Positions 8,518-18,041 of a stretch of DNA of 64,000 nt are shown one piece after another (position 1 is the stretch's first letter; each line of letters begins with the position of its first letter). Origin of the DNA: CALBPI01 sp039033995. Its GTDB lineage: Bacteria > Pseudomonadota > Gammaproteobacteria > Steroidobacterales > Woeseiaceae. The notes beneath the pieces were generated by a model that saw only the letters and a program-made list of their open reading frames with translations, ran no database searches and was not told where the DNA came from. A program made the translations under genes and the position numbers. The stretch is taken from the NCBI GenBank assembly GCA_039033995.1, contig JBCCBP010000014.1:1-64000 (forward strand), given 5' to 3'.

Positions 8518-9585
8518 CTACCAGTTCGGCGCCAGTCGCGTTTGCTCTGGCAGCACATGCTTGCGAACGGGCAGACAATACAAGCGAGCGAACGTCGCCG
8601 CCGCAGACAAACCACACATCGCTTGCGTCAGACGACCTCTCAGGCCACCCCGCTGCTTTGCGGCGTCAACCTTCTGGCTCAATGCCGACAGTCGCTCGAA
8701 TCCACGCCACATCCGCGGGTCATCAAGATTCAGCGTGAATGGAAAGATCTGCTTGCTAATCTCGGAAGTAATGTTAAGCACGTCACGGTCGTAGTCTGTC
8801 GCGCTGACACCAAACGCCGCATGAATCGCCGGACGAGAATGATCGCGCACATACATCGTGGCGTACACGGCGACCAGGAAAAACCGGATCCACAGCTTGT
8901 TGAAACCACGCGTAAGCTTCGGATCCGCTTTCATCATTAACGCGAACACCTCGCCGTGCCGGAACTCATCGTTACACCAGCGCTCGAACCAGCGAAAAAT
9001 CGGATGGAAGCGGTTTTCCGGATGCTTCTCCAGTAGGCGAAAGATTTTGATGTAGCGTGCGTAGCCAATCTTCTCCGACAAGTACGTCGCATACATAATG
9101 TATTTCGGCTTGAAGAATGTGTATTTCTTCTCCCTGCGTAGGAAGTTGAGATCGACGGGACGACCAAAATCTTCCAGGGAACGATTGATGAAGCTGGCGT
9201 GTCTAGCCTCATCGCGCGCCATATAGGCCATGACACGTTTCATGTCTTCGTTGTCGACGGATTTCTTGATGTCAGCGTACAGTGCGCAACCGGAGTATTC
9301 CGAGGTTGCCGACGACACCAGAAAGCCCATGAATTCGTCGAATAATTCAGGCGATAGCTCCTGAATTTCGTCAGCAAAGGCTTCATCACGTTTGAAGTGA
9401 TTCTTATTGGTGTCGTTCTTGAACTCGAGCATCAGCGCATCCCATTCTGCGCGTACCGGCGACATGTCCATCTTGTTGATCGCATCGAAATCCGTCGTAT
9501 AAAACCGAGGCGTCAACACGGTTTCGGTATTCGCGGCTTGCGTCGACTCGTTGATCGCGGAGATCTCTGCTGTATTAGCTACCAT
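8518..9585 (-). CDS. acsF: AcsF, aerobic Mg-protoporphyrin IX monomethyl ester cyclase
   Basis: A 355-residue diiron enzyme that closes ring E of bacteriochlorophyll with molecular oxygen. Diiron ligand motifs are visible: EYSGCALY, ARDEARHASF (ExxH) and CNDEFRHGEVF (ExxH). A strong ribosome-binding site, AAGGAGGG, lies six bases before the ATG at 9585; the start overlaps the end of puhC by 11 bp. No anaerobic cyclase BchE is found here, so pigment synthesis should need oxygen, which fits an aerobic anoxygenic phototroph. Confidence 0.95.
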   Translation of the reverse strand: MVANTAEISAINESTQAANTETVLTPRFYTTDFDAINKMDMSPVRAEWDALMLEFKNDTNKNHFKRDEAFADEIQELSPELFDEFMGFLVSSATSEYSGCALYADIKKSVDNEDMKRVMAYMARDEARHASFINRSLEDFGRPVDLNFLRREKKYTFFKPKYIMYATYLSEKIGYARYIKIFRLLEKHPENRFHPIFRWFERWCNDEFRHGEVFALMMKADPKLTRGFNKLWIRFFLVAVYATMYVRDHSRPAIHAAFGVSATDYDRDVLNITSEISKQIFPFTLNLDDPRMWRGFERLSALSQKVDAAKQRGGLRGRLTQAMCGLSAAATFARLYCLPVRKHVLPEQTRLAPNW

Positions 9586-10063
9586 TGTCTTGCCCTCCTT
9601 CTCTCGTGACCATCCGGGTGGGCGTCAGATAACGCAGGAAGTTGTCTGCGTTGATCGCACCAAACGCGCGCAGGTCGATTTCCCGACCAGTCGCAAGATC
9701 CGTCAGGATCACCGTTCCGTCACTGAAGTGTGTCAATTGAAATCCTGACCCCATCTCGGCGGTCGACATTCTGCGCTCGCGCACGAGGCCGCGCAGCGTG
9801 CCGCGAAGGAAACCACCCTCACCAGCCTCGACCAGATCGATGACTTCGCGAGTTTCCGCATCCAATACCATCACGCCACCAGCGTCCGCGTCTTCGAACT
9901 GCAGCGTGCGCTGCTGGACAACCTCACGGGCCACCGGCGTCGTCTGCACAGATGGCGTGATCACCCATTTTTGCCAAGACACGCCCAACAGCGACACCAC
10001 GACAAGGCCTGCGGCCAGAATCAACGGCACGGTTGGTGCTGGATTTTCGTGGAGCTCACTCAT
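9575..10063 (-). CDS. puhC: PuhC, photosynthetic complex assembly protein 1
   Basis: A 162-residue protein with one N-terminal membrane anchor (LILAAGLVVVSLLGVSW, about residues 14-30) and a soluble domain, matching PuhC, which aids assembly and organisation of the reaction centre and LH1. Characteristic segments are FEDADAGGVMVLDAETREVI, FLRGTLRGLVRERR and FQLTHFSDGTVILTDLATG. Lies between puhB (2-bp gap) and acsF (11-bp overlap) in the standard puh order. Confidence 0.92.
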   Translation of the reverse strand: MSELHENPAPTVPLILAAGLVVVSLLGVSWQKWVITPSVQTTPVAREVVQQRTLQFEDADAGGVMVLDAETREVIDLVEAGEGGFLRGTLRGLVRERRMSTAEMGSGFQLTHFSDGTVILTDLATGREIDLRAFGAINADNFLRYLTPTRMVTREGGQDNGS

Positions 10064-10065
10064 GC

Positions 10066-10725
10066 TCAGCTCACAGCGTGCCAGTCGCCATGCACCGCAT
10101 CGGCATCCAGCGGCGCGTCGTCGATCAGCGGTAGCACAGGCTTGGTCGCTTTGTTGTGCTTGGCAAGCGCGTCACCCAGAACGCTTGCCGGCTTCGAAAC
10201 AGACGCAAGCGCGCGCAACATTGGCCTGACCCGGCCGAAGTGCAGCGGCTTCGCGCTGGGCCACAGAATCAGATAGCCCACTTTCGCGCCTTGCTCCAGT
10301 GTCAATTCGATATCGCCACCGTCACCGTCCGTGCGCACATCGACGCTGACGATTTTCGTGAATGGCAGGTTGATGGAAATCGGCAAGGCGATCCCGGTCC
10401 GAATCACGATGCGCTCTGTTGTAATGGTGTAGGTTGTCGAACGTGCAGATGCGCTCGCGTACAGTCGCACGATAGCGAGCACCGACAATGCCAACAGCGT
10501 TGTTGTGAGCGTCACACTCCACGCGATATCCCATGCGAAACCGTCTTTCCAGACGATCGCCAGACGCCACGTCAGCAAGGCCACGAAATACACCGCCAGT
10601 TTGCGAAGATGTAATCCGCGTCGTGCCAGAAGTCGCGAATCCGGGCCGCCACTCCATAGCGGCCGTTCATCGCTGGGTAGTCCCCTTGGAATGCCTAGCG
10701 TCATGTCCCCCGACTGATCGCTCAT
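10066..10725 (-). CDS. puhB: PuhB, reaction-centre assembly protein with PH-like domain
   Basis: A 219-residue membrane protein: an N-terminal soluble stretch starting with PSDERPLWSGGPDSRLLARR, two hydrophobic spans (roughly residues 43-62 and 70-90), then a bacterial PH-type beta domain (TTYTITTERIVIRTGIALP). PuhB is an assembly factor of the photosynthetic reaction centre. Its ATG overlaps the puhA stop (ATGA). Order puhA-puhB-puhC-acsF-puhE is the usual one. Confidence 0.92.
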   Translation of the reverse strand: MSDQSGDMTLGIPRGLPSDERPLWSGGPDSRLLARRGLHLRKLAVYFVALLTWRLAIVWKDGFAWDIAWSVTLTTTLLALSVLAIVRLYASASARSTTYTITTERIVIRTGIALPISINLPFTKIVSVDVRTDGDGGDIELTLEQGAKVGYLILWPSAKPLHFGRVRPMLRALASVSKPASVLGDALAKHNKATKPVLPLIDDAPLDADAVHGDWHAVS

Positions 10726-11492
10726 AGCAGTGGCTCAGACCGTGAAGGTTCTGCCAGCAGACCGCCACCGCCGAAGTAACCCATCAGCTTGTCTTCCTCA
10801 CGCAGCGTAATCGTATCGGGGTTGGCCAATCGCGGAACGTTAGCGAACTGAGCTGACAACAACGCGTCAACCTCGATCTGCCCCGCCGACTTATTGACGT
10901 TCGCCCAATGGAACGGCACCAGAATTTGGCCACTACCGATGCTCGCATCCAGCGCTACTTCGAGATAGACGATCATCGGTTCCGGGATATCCACCCAGAC
11001 ATCGGTAATCGAACCGACCTTCTCGCCGTCCGCAGCAATCACATCCATACCGCGTGGATCCGGGTCTCGGTCGTCAACGTGCCATGCAGGTTGACTGCGC
11101 ATCGGTACGATACGCGGCTTGCCATGCAGCGTCAGATCCGGCGTTTCTGCACGATCCGACCAGGCAGCCGGCCCTACGCCATCGACCAATGGGTCGCCTG
11201 TAGGCACAAATGGTGAACCAAAACCGGCACCGGCAGGTTTCGCCTTTAACTCGTACTCATCGACCGTGCGCGGCACTGTGACAGCCTCGCCATGCGCAGG
11301 CTTGTAAGTCTTCGGCGGCGGCAGATCCGGAAAACCGCGCACGACCACGCCATCATTGCGGCTGGAAAGCAACGGATAACCTTCCCGCTTGCTTTCACGA
11401 TGCAAATACATAATGAGTACCGCGAAGAACAACCAGAACAAGGTGAACAAAATCTCCACCAGGTCGATCGATCCGACAACATTGTTAGTCAT
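10722..11492 (-). CDS. puhA: PuhA, reaction centre H subunit
   Basis: The 256-residue H subunit of the type-II reaction centre: one N-terminal transmembrane helix (LVEILFTLFWLFFAVLIMYL) followed by a large cytoplasmic PRC-barrel domain; it caps the L-M complex and helps the proton route to QB. Typical segments are YLHRESKREGYPL at the membrane exit and ERAETPDL-like and DPRGMDVIAADGEKVG later. I chose the ATG at 11492 because an AGGAG lies at good spacing before it; an ATG six codons earlier would bury that site. The L and M subunits (puf genes) are not in the window. Confidence 0.95.
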   Translation of the reverse strand: MTNNVVGSIDLVEILFTLFWLFFAVLIMYLHRESKREGYPLLSSRNDGVVVRGFPDLPPPKTYKPAHGEAVTVPRTVDEYELKAKPAGAGFGSPFVPTGDPLVDGVGPAAWSDRAETPDLTLHGKPRIVPMRSQPAWHVDDRDPDPRGMDVIAADGEKVGSITDVWVDIPEPMIVYLEVALDASIGSGQILVPFHWANVNKSAGQIEVDALLSAQFANVPRLANPDTITLREEDKLMGYFGGGGLLAEPSRSEPLL

Positions 11493-11514
11493 AGTATGAC
11501 TCCTGAACAAACAG

Positions 11515-12948
11515 CTAATGCGGAAATTCGGTCAGCCCTAAGCGACCGTCTTCTTCAACATCAGCCTCACGGGTGAACCTCGCTAACGGACCGATAACGA
11601 TCAGTGTTGCGAAGAGCAAAAAAACTTCCAATTGATAAACCAGGCTGTAGCTCGCGCTACTGGCGGTGAATGCCGGACCGAGCAGGCCCTTGTCGATGAA
11701 ATCGGCAAACACATCGCGCAACCCGCCACCGACCGCAATGCCAATACCTGTCGCGGTCGCCTGCACGGCACCCCAGGCACCGAGTGCCAAGCCACTACCG
11801 GCTACGCGGGACAAGTCCATCGCGGCAACCAGCGTTCCGACACTGAACAACCCGGCACCAAAACCAATGAAAAACACCGCGCTGTGGAAAAGCAGACTGG
11901 ACTGAATGATCGCGATCACACTGACGCCGACAAACGCCCCGACACCGGTCAGCGCACCAAAAGCCGCGAGCCGATGCGGATCGGTCCCGCGCGACAACCA
12001 GCGGGCCGACATCGCAAATGCGATCAATGTCCCTAACGCCAGCAATGCCGTCAATCGCGTCGTCGCCGATACCGTCAGGCCGAGCACCTCTGCGCCAAAT
12101 GGTTCAAGAAGGATATCTTGCATCGCGAACCCGGCCGTACCGAGGCCGAGCGCGAGCAACAGACGCCGTGCACGCCGATCACGATTGAACTGTTGCCATG
12201 CCGCGGTAAACGACTGGTCCGTCATCGGCTTGCTGGTTTTCTCGGGGTCGATGGTCTCCTGTTTCCATAACGCGACAACGTTCAACACAAGTGTGATTAG
12301 CGCTGCGCCCTGGATCACCTTGATCAGGCGCAGCTGACTGAAGTCGCTCAACAGCCACCCGAAGAACAATGCCGAGATCAACATGCCGACCAGCAACATG
12401 ACGAACAGCAAAGCCACAACGCGGGGCCGTGTCTGCTCTGGTGCGATATCCGTGGCTAACGCCAAACCTGCGGTCTGCACGGTGTGCATACCGGCACCAA
12501 CCAACAAAAACGCAAGGCCCGCGGCAACTTGGCCGACGATGATCGGGCCGTGCGTATCACCCGACATGATCAGCAACGCAAACGGCATAATCGCGAAGCC
12601 ACCGAACTGCAACAGCGTACCAATCCAGATGAACGGTACGCGCCGCCAGCCGATGGCAGAGATAAAGTTATCGGAGCGGAACCCAATCAACGCGCGCAAT
12701 GGTGCAAACACGAGCGGCAAAGCAACCATCAGCGCCACCAGCGACGCTGGCACACTGAGCTCGTAGATCATGACCCGATTGAGTGTACCGTTCAGCAGCG
12801 CGACCGCCATGCCAACCGACACTTGAAACAACGACAAACGCAACAGCCGCGCGAGCGATACATTGTCGCTAACGACATCGGCAAACGGCAGCATATTCGG
12901 CGCGACATCACGCCATTTTTTCGCCAGTTTGTCCGACCAGAGATTCAT
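11515..12948 (-). CDS. lhaA: LhaA, PucC-family assembly factor for RC-LH1
   Basis: A 477-residue, 12-span major-facilitator-type membrane protein of the PucC/LhaA family. Position between bchM and puhA identifies it as LhaA (Rhodobacter ORF477 type), required for LH1 assembly. Recognisable: FQVSVGMAVALLNGTLNRVMI near the N-terminus and LRALIGFRSDNF. The ATG overlaps the bchM stop (ATGA). A second PucC-family gene lies at 21.6 kb beside bchG. Confidence 0.92.
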   Translation of the reverse strand: MNLWSDKLAKKWRDVAPNMLPFADVVSDNVSLARLLRLSLFQVSVGMAVALLNGTLNRVMIYELSVPASLVALMVALPLVFAPLRALIGFRSDNFISAIGWRRVPFIWIGTLLQFGGFAIMPFALLIMSGDTHGPIIVGQVAAGLAFLLVGAGMHTVQTAGLALATDIAPEQTRPRVVALLFVMLLVGMLISALFFGWLLSDFSQLRLIKVIQGAALITLVLNVVALWKQETIDPEKTSKPMTDQSFTAAWQQFNRDRRARRLLLALGLGTAGFAMQDILLEPFGAEVLGLTVSATTRLTALLALGTLIAFAMSARWLSRGTDPHRLAAFGALTGVGAFVGVSVIAIIQSSLLFHSAVFFIGFGAGLFSVGTLVAAMDLSRVAGSGLALGAWGAVQATATGIGIAVGGGLRDVFADFIDKGLLGPAFTASSASYSLVYQLEVFLLFATLIVIGPLARFTREADVEEDGRLGLTEFPH

Positions 12949-13649
12949 TCGCGAACAATCTCCAGCGCCTGTGATTTGTAAAACCCGCTACTAATGCGTG
13001 CGGTGCGGGCCAGACGAAAATCATTCAGCGCGGTGCGCGATGCGACCGCCGCTTGCAGCTTGCGCTCGGAAACCGGCACGATCGCGGGCGCTTTGTGTTC
13101 TCGCGTCGGAATTAATCGACCGACCGCATGCATCGCCGACAGCAACGCCGTCTGCGGCGCATAGGTCATCACCATCGCATGACGCACACGCGGCGCCAGT
13201 GTCGCCAGTGCATCAGCAATGACGTCGCTGTTGTAATGAATCAGAGAATCCATCGCGACGACGTAGTCTATTTCGCCCAGCGCTGTATCGAGCATATCGC
13301 CAACACGAAAATCGATGGCGTTGGCCAGGCCGCGCTCTTCGCTACGCTGTTGCGCATAGCCGACCAGTGTGGGTGACACATCAACGGCGACAACCTCCGC
13401 ACCACGTTCGGCGAGAATCATCGCCAGACTACCCGTGCCGCAACCGGCGTCGAGTACGCGCTGACCTTGCATCTGTACCGGCAGCCAGCTCAATAATTTC
13501 TCGCGCATCTCGTCGCGGCCGGCGCGCACCGTTGCACGGACACGCCCCACTGGCGCGTCAGATGTGAGCTTTTCCCACGCAGCCGCTGCCGTCTGATCGA
13601 AGTATGTCGTGACGCGCTGGCGGGTCTGGTCGTAGGAGCCGGAAGTCAT
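12945..13649 (-). CDS. bchM: BchM, Mg-protoporphyrin IX O-methyltransferase
   Basis: A 234-residue SAM-dependent methyltransferase that methylates the ring-C propionate of Mg-protoporphyrin IX, making the AcsF substrate. Motif I is VLDAGCGTGSLAMILAERGA (about residues 66-85); the family N-terminus QRVTTYFDQTAAAAWEKLT is present. Its start overlaps the bchL stop by one base (TAATG), and its stop overlaps lhaA. Confidence 0.94.
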   Translation of the reverse strand: MTSGSYDQTRQRVTTYFDQTAAAAWEKLTSDAPVGRVRATVRAGRDEMREKLLSWLPVQMQGQRVLDAGCGTGSLAMILAERGAEVVAVDVSPTLVGYAQQRSEERGLANAIDFRVGDMLDTALGEIDYVVAMDSLIHYNSDVIADALATLAPRVRHAMVMTYAPQTALLSAMHAVGRLIPTREHKAPAIVPVSERKLQAAVASRTALNDFRLARTARISSGFYKSQALEIVRE

Positions 13650-14560
13650 TAGTCGAACCCGAGGAAATCGAAAATTTCCCGGTCCTTCATCGGCTGCGCA
13701 ACGCGCGGTTCGTCATTACCGTCCCACAGACGCTGAGCCAGCGACAAGTACTCTTGCTGCACGGCCTCCAACTCGGGCGATGACTCCATTTCGAACAACG
13801 TGGACTTCTTCAAGCGACTGCGTCGAATGACGTCGAGATCCGGGAAGTGCGCGACTCGATCGAGACCGATACGTTCGTTAAAGCCATCGATTTGGTCGGT
13901 GGCAGCACTGCGATTCGCAATCACACCACCCAGACGTACGTTGTAGTTCTTCGCTTTAGCGCTGATCGCCGCTACGATACGGTTCATTGCGAAAATCGAG
14001 TCGAAATCGTTCGCTGTCACGATCAACGCACGATCGGCGTGCTGCAACGGGGCTGCAAAACCGCCACAAACCACATCTCCAAGCACATCGAAAATAACCA
14101 CGTCGGTATCTTCGAGCAGATGGTGCTGCTTTAGTAGTTTGACGGTCTGGCCAACGACATAGCCGCCGCAACCGGTACCAGCCGGCGGACCACCCGCTTC
14201 GACGCACATCACGCCGTTATAGCCCTCGAACACAAAATCTTCGACTTCGAGTTCTTCGCTATGGAACTCGACGGATTCAAGCACATCGATGACCGTTGGC
14301 ATCAGTCGCTTGGTGAGCGTAAACGTCGAATCGTGTTTCGGATCACAACCGATCTGGAGTACGCGTTTGCCAAGCTTCGAAAAAGCCGCGGACAAATTCG
14401 ACGAGGTCGTGCTTTTGCCGATACCGCCTTTGCCATAAATCGCGAACACTTTGGCGCCGTCAATCTGTACAGACGGATCGAGGTGAACCTGTTGACTACC
14501 CTGCCCGTCCGGCGGCGTGGGTTTAACGGTGACGGGTGTTGCTGCCTGTGCTTGTGCCAT
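13649..14560 (-). CDS. bchL: BchL, dark-operative protochlorophyllide reductase iron protein
   Basis: The 303-residue NifH-like ATPase that feeds electrons to BchN-BchB to reduce ring D of protochlorophyllide without light. P-loop YGKGGIGKSTTSSNLSAAF from about residue 42; the two cluster-binding cysteines occur in GGPPAGTGCGGYV and DVLGDVVCGGF. Start taken as ATG 14560; a TTG four codons upstream is possible. Directly follows bchB by 27 bp: bchH, which sits between bchB and bchL in Rhodobacter-type clusters, is absent. Confidence 0.95.
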   Translation of the reverse strand: MAQAQAATPVTVKPTPPDGQGSQQVHLDPSVQIDGAKVFAIYGKGGIGKSTTSSNLSAAFSKLGKRVLQIGCDPKHDSTFTLTKRLMPTVIDVLESVEFHSEELEVEDFVFEGYNGVMCVEAGGPPAGTGCGGYVVGQTVKLLKQHHLLEDTDVVIFDVLGDVVCGGFAAPLQHADRALIVTANDFDSIFAMNRIVAAISAKAKNYNVRLGGVIANRSAATDQIDGFNERIGLDRVAHFPDLDVIRRSRLKKSTLFEMESSPELEAVQQEYLSLAQRLWDGNDEPRVAQPMKDREIFDFLGFD

Positions 14561-14587
14561 AGTGAAATCCAAATGAGAGAACGAGCA

Positions 14588-16153
14588 CTAACGCGCGAAA
14601 TGCGCTTTCGCCTCGTACAAAGTATCGATACAAATCTCGGCGACCTGTGTTTCGCGTGCGTACTGCTCCGTATTGCGACGCGCTTTGCCACGCACGAAAA
14701 ACGGAATCTTGCCAAGCTCTTTCTCGGCTTCTGACGTCCATGTCACGTCGCCATCCGTGGCGACGGACGGCACCGCGGGCGCGGTGTCGACGGGCAGCGT
14801 TCCAGCTGCGTGACCCAGGTGTGACGGTGTGGCGCTGTTGTGAAACTCAAAGTCTTCACGGAACATGCCAAGTAGATGCTCTTCCAGGCCCATCATCAAA
14901 GGGTGAACCCACGCATCAAAGAGTACGTTGGCGCCGGCATATCCCATCTGCGGGGCGTGCGCGGCGGGAAAATCCTGAACGTGCATCGGCGCCGAAATGA
15001 CGGCACAACCAATACCAAGACGTTTCGCAATGTGCCGCTCCATCTGCGTGCCAAGCACGAGCTCCGGCTGCACGGCTGCAACCGCGGTTTCGACCTCCAG
15101 GTAGTCGTCGGTGATCAACGCCGGCACACCGTAACGTTCGGCCGCGGCACGAACCGACTTGGCGAATTCGCGACTGTAGGTGCCCAGACCAACGACCTTG
15201 AAACCAAGCTCTTCGTGCGCCACGCGAGCCGCGGCAACCGCGTGCGTGGCGTCGCCAAAAATGAATACCCGCTTGCCCGTTAAATAGGTGGAATCCACCG
15301 ATCGGGAATACCATGGCAAACGAGACTGAGCATCGCGTAACGCGGGGCCCGGGTCGACATCGACCAACTCGGCGACCGCTTTGATGAAATCTGTTGTCGC
15401 ACCAACACCGATCGGTACGGTATCGATGAACGGCTGCCCGAATGAGCGCTTCAACCACTTGGCCGCAGTCGCACCGGTCTCTGGGTACAACACCACATTG
15501 AAATCGGCGTTACCCAGTCGCGTGATATCGGCCGGTGTCGCGTCCAATGGGGCAACGACATTAATATCGACACCGATTTGTTCGAGCAATCGGCTAACTT
15601 CCGTCACATCATCTCGATGACGGAAACCAAGCGCCGTGGGACCCAACAGATTGCAGCTAGGCCGCTGATTATCTTCTCGCGGCATGCGCTGAGTACCCGG
15701 TGGCGGTGCATACGGCCCGGCCAGCGCTCGAACGATGTGATAGAAAGTCTCGGCCGCACCCCAGTTTTCCTTGCGCTGATAGGAAGGCAACTCGAGTGGT
15801 ATCACCGGCACAGGCAATCCGAGGCCGGCCGCGAGACCACCGGGATCATCCTGAATCAGCTCAGCGGTGCACGATGCGCCGACAATCATCGCCTGTGGCT
15901 GGAAACGCTCGTAAGCATCCCGCGCAGCATCCTGGAACAACGTCGCTGTATCACCACCAAGATCACGCGCCTGAAACGTCGTATAGGTAACCGGTGGCCG
16001 CTGATCACGACGCTCGATCATCGTAAACAAGAGATCCGCGTACGTATCGCCCTGCGGCGCGTGCAAAACGTAATGCAGCCCTTTCATGGCCGTCGCCACG
16101 CGCATTGCACCGACATGCGTCGGGCCTTCATATGTCCACAACGTCAATTTCAT
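14588..16153 (-). CDS. bchB: BchB, protochlorophyllide reductase subunit B
   Basis: A 521-residue NifK-like subunit of the dark-operative protochlorophyllide reductase. The conserved opening MKLTLWTYEGPTHVGAMRVA and Asp36 (unusual aspartate ligand to the 4Fe-4S cluster in this family) are present, with CTAELIQDDPGGLA following. The C-terminal extension ends in the typical small domain (WTSEAEKELGKIPFFVRGKA). Its ATG follows the bchN stop with no gap. Nitrogenase-like, so oxygen-sensitive, and operates beside the oxygen-dependent AcsF. Confidence 0.95.
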   Translation of the reverse strand: MKLTLWTYEGPTHVGAMRVATAMKGLHYVLHAPQGDTYADLLFTMIERRDQRPPVTYTTFQARDLGGDTATLFQDAARDAYERFQPQAMIVGASCTAELIQDDPGGLAAGLGLPVPVIPLELPSYQRKENWGAAETFYHIVRALAGPYAPPPGTQRMPREDNQRPSCNLLGPTALGFRHRDDVTEVSRLLEQIGVDINVVAPLDATPADITRLGNADFNVVLYPETGATAAKWLKRSFGQPFIDTVPIGVGATTDFIKAVAELVDVDPGPALRDAQSRLPWYSRSVDSTYLTGKRVFIFGDATHAVAAARVAHEELGFKVVGLGTYSREFAKSVRAAAERYGVPALITDDYLEVETAVAAVQPELVLGTQMERHIAKRLGIGCAVISAPMHVQDFPAAHAPQMGYAGANVLFDAWVHPLMMGLEEHLLGMFREDFEFHNSATPSHLGHAAGTLPVDTAPAVPSVATDGDVTWTSEAEKELGKIPFFVRGKARRNTEQYARETQVAEICIDTLYEAKAHFAR

Positions 16154-17437
16154 TCAGACCGCCAGTGCCGCGCGACGACGCAGCGGTCGAGCAAACAATT
16201 CGGCGCAATCACCCGCCTGCTCATAGCCGTGCATCGGCGTGAACAGCAACTCGATAGACCATTTAGTGGTTATCCCTTCGGCCTCGAGAGGATTGGCGAG
16301 CCCCAGCCCGCAGACCACGATATCGGGCTTATCGGCGTAGCAACGATCGAGCTGCCGATCAACATCCTGACCTTCGCTCAACCGAACATCGTCGGGAAGC
16401 TGAGGCAGCTCTGCGGCCAGATGCTCGCGATGGAGATACGGCGTGCCGACTTCGGTGAGTTGCATATCGAGTTCATTCGCAAGAAAGCGAGCCAGTGGCA
16501 CTTCGAGCTGCGAATCTGGGAAAAAGAAAATACGTTTACCGGCCAGCACCTCTCGTTCGCGCGCGATGGCTTTTTTCGCGCGCTGACGCGGTGCTGCTGT
16601 CACGGCTTCGAAAGTCGTTTCAGAAACGTTCCAGCGATTGGCCGCTGCCTGCAACCAGCCGGTGGTGCCTTGCTCGCCAAACGGGAACGGCGCAGGGATA
16701 TGCACCGCACCGCGTTCGTCCAACGCTTTCGCCGTATCGTTCAGAAAAGGCTGCGCCAACAGATAGCGTGTCCCGGGACCTACCGCCGGGAGCTGATTGG
16801 CCTGGCGCATCGGCAGGAAATCGACGGATTCGATACCGAGACCAGCAAACAGGCCGCGCATCTGATCCTCAACGACATCCGCCAGCGCACCGACCACCAG
16901 CAAAGAGGGCTCGGCGTCAGCCGCTTCCGGCATCTCCGGCACCAGTGCGGCGAGGCAAGCATCCTCGCCTTGCGTGAACGTGGTCTCAATACCGCTGCCC
17001 GAGTAATTCAGTACGCGGACACTAGGCATGAAACGAGATGACAGTCTTTCAGCCGCGCGCGACAGATCGAGCTTAATCACCTCGGATGGGCATGAGCCGA
17101 CGAGGAACAAGAGCTTGATATCGGGTCGGCGCGCCAGCAGGCGCTCCACTTCTCTATCAAGCTCTTCATTCGCATCGGCAAGCCCAGCCAGGTCGCGGTC
17201 ATCAATGATTGCCGTGGCGAACCTCGGCTCCGCGAAGATCATGACTCCCGCGGCTGACTGGATTAGGTGTGCGCAGGTCCGTGAACCTACGACAAGAAAA
17301 AAGGCGTCTTGAATCTTGCGGTGCATCCAAACGATGCCGGTCAGACCGCAGAAGACCTCGCGTTGACCCCGCTCGCGAATGACATTGTCAGACTTGCGGC
17401 GGAGTTCTTCCAGCGGTTGCAACTCATGAGCGCTCAT
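16154..17437 (-). CDS. bchN: BchN, protochlorophyllide reductase subunit N
   Basis: A 427-residue NifD-like subunit that shares the catalytic interface and 4Fe-4S cluster with BchB. Cluster cysteines are seen in VFCGLTGIVWMHRK, VGSRTCAHLIQSAAGVM and LVGSCPSEVIKLDL. Starts at ATG 17437, overlapping bchF by ATGA. Standard bchF-N-B order. Confidence 0.95.
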   Translation of the reverse strand: MSAHELQPLEELRRKSDNVIRERGQREVFCGLTGIVWMHRKIQDAFFLVVGSRTCAHLIQSAAGVMIFAEPRFATAIIDDRDLAGLADANEELDREVERLLARRPDIKLLFLVGSCPSEVIKLDLSRAAERLSSRFMPSVRVLNYSGSGIETTFTQGEDACLAALVPEMPEAADAEPSLLVVGALADVVEDQMRGLFAGLGIESVDFLPMRQANQLPAVGPGTRYLLAQPFLNDTAKALDERGAVHIPAPFPFGEQGTTGWLQAAANRWNVSETTFEAVTAAPRQRAKKAIAREREVLAGKRIFFFPDSQLEVPLARFLANELDMQLTEVGTPYLHREHLAAELPQLPDDVRLSEGQDVDRQLDRCYADKPDIVVCGLGLANPLEAEGITTKWSIELLFTPMHGYEQAGDCAELFARPLRRRAALAV

Positions 17438-17955
17438 CGTACGGCTCCCCCGCTTAACAACGGATCGGTATCGGCAAGCGGCTCAGCAATTTTCGCCAGA
17501 CGAAATTTCCACAAGAATTGCGCGGCGTTGATCACATAGGCCAGGTAGGCCGCAATCGCGAGATACATCTGGGTGGTCGTGTCGAACCAACCGAGCGCAA
17601 TGGCAAACAGATAGGCGGTGTGCAATGCCATCACAAGCATGCTGACGACGTCTTCCCAGAAAAACGCCGGCACGAACAGGTAGTGTCCGAACACGTCCTT
17701 TTCCCATAAAGAGCCCGTGATCATGATCGCGTACAGAATGATCGTCTTGAGCACAACAGACCACATCGCGATCTGCGCGCCCTCGCCGGTGGCCAGATAA
17801 CGAATGACAAGCCCCAGGCTCACAAGGAATACAAGGAATTGAAGTGGAGCGAGCACACCTTGCACGATTGTCCAGTTGGACTGATCTCGCCTTATGCGCT
17901 CAGCGGCCGTGTAAAGCGGCTTGCCTGATGCTGGATGGGCTTCGCGTATCCCCAT
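17434..17955 (-). CDS. bchF: BchF, 3-vinyl bacteriochlorophyllide hydratase
   Basis: A 173-residue membrane protein with about four spans, hydrating the 3-vinyl group on the way to bacteriochlorophyllide a. Recognisable: YTAAERIRRDQSNWTIVQGVLAP at the N-terminus and GSLWEKDVFGHYLFVPAFFWED with the family's acidic/aromatic pattern. It is the first gene of the leftward photosynthesis operon that runs to crtB and the two micro-ORFs, and its upstream region carries two near-consensus PpsR sites. Confidence 0.94.
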   Translation of the reverse strand: MGIREAHPASGKPLYTAAERIRRDQSNWTIVQGVLAPLQFLVFLVSLGLVIRYLATGEGAQIAMWSVVLKTIILYAIMITGSLWEKDVFGHYLFVPAFFWEDVVSMLVMALHTAYLFAIALGWFDTTTQMYLAIAAYLAYVINAAQFLWKFRLAKIAEPLADTDPLLSGGAVR

Positions 17956-18041
17956 GTTTCGGCAGCTCCCGCAGGAAACAAAATGTCCGCGACTCCAGTT
18001 GGGACGCGGTCTGTGTCCAATTTACGAGCCTTGCTGCCCAG

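Noticed and set aside
15578..17041. Long plus-strand open frame (487 codons) opposite bchB and bchN
   Set aside because: It is antisense to two firmly identified genes; its translation is low-complexity Arg/His/Gln-rich, as expected for a shadow frame in GC-rich DNA.
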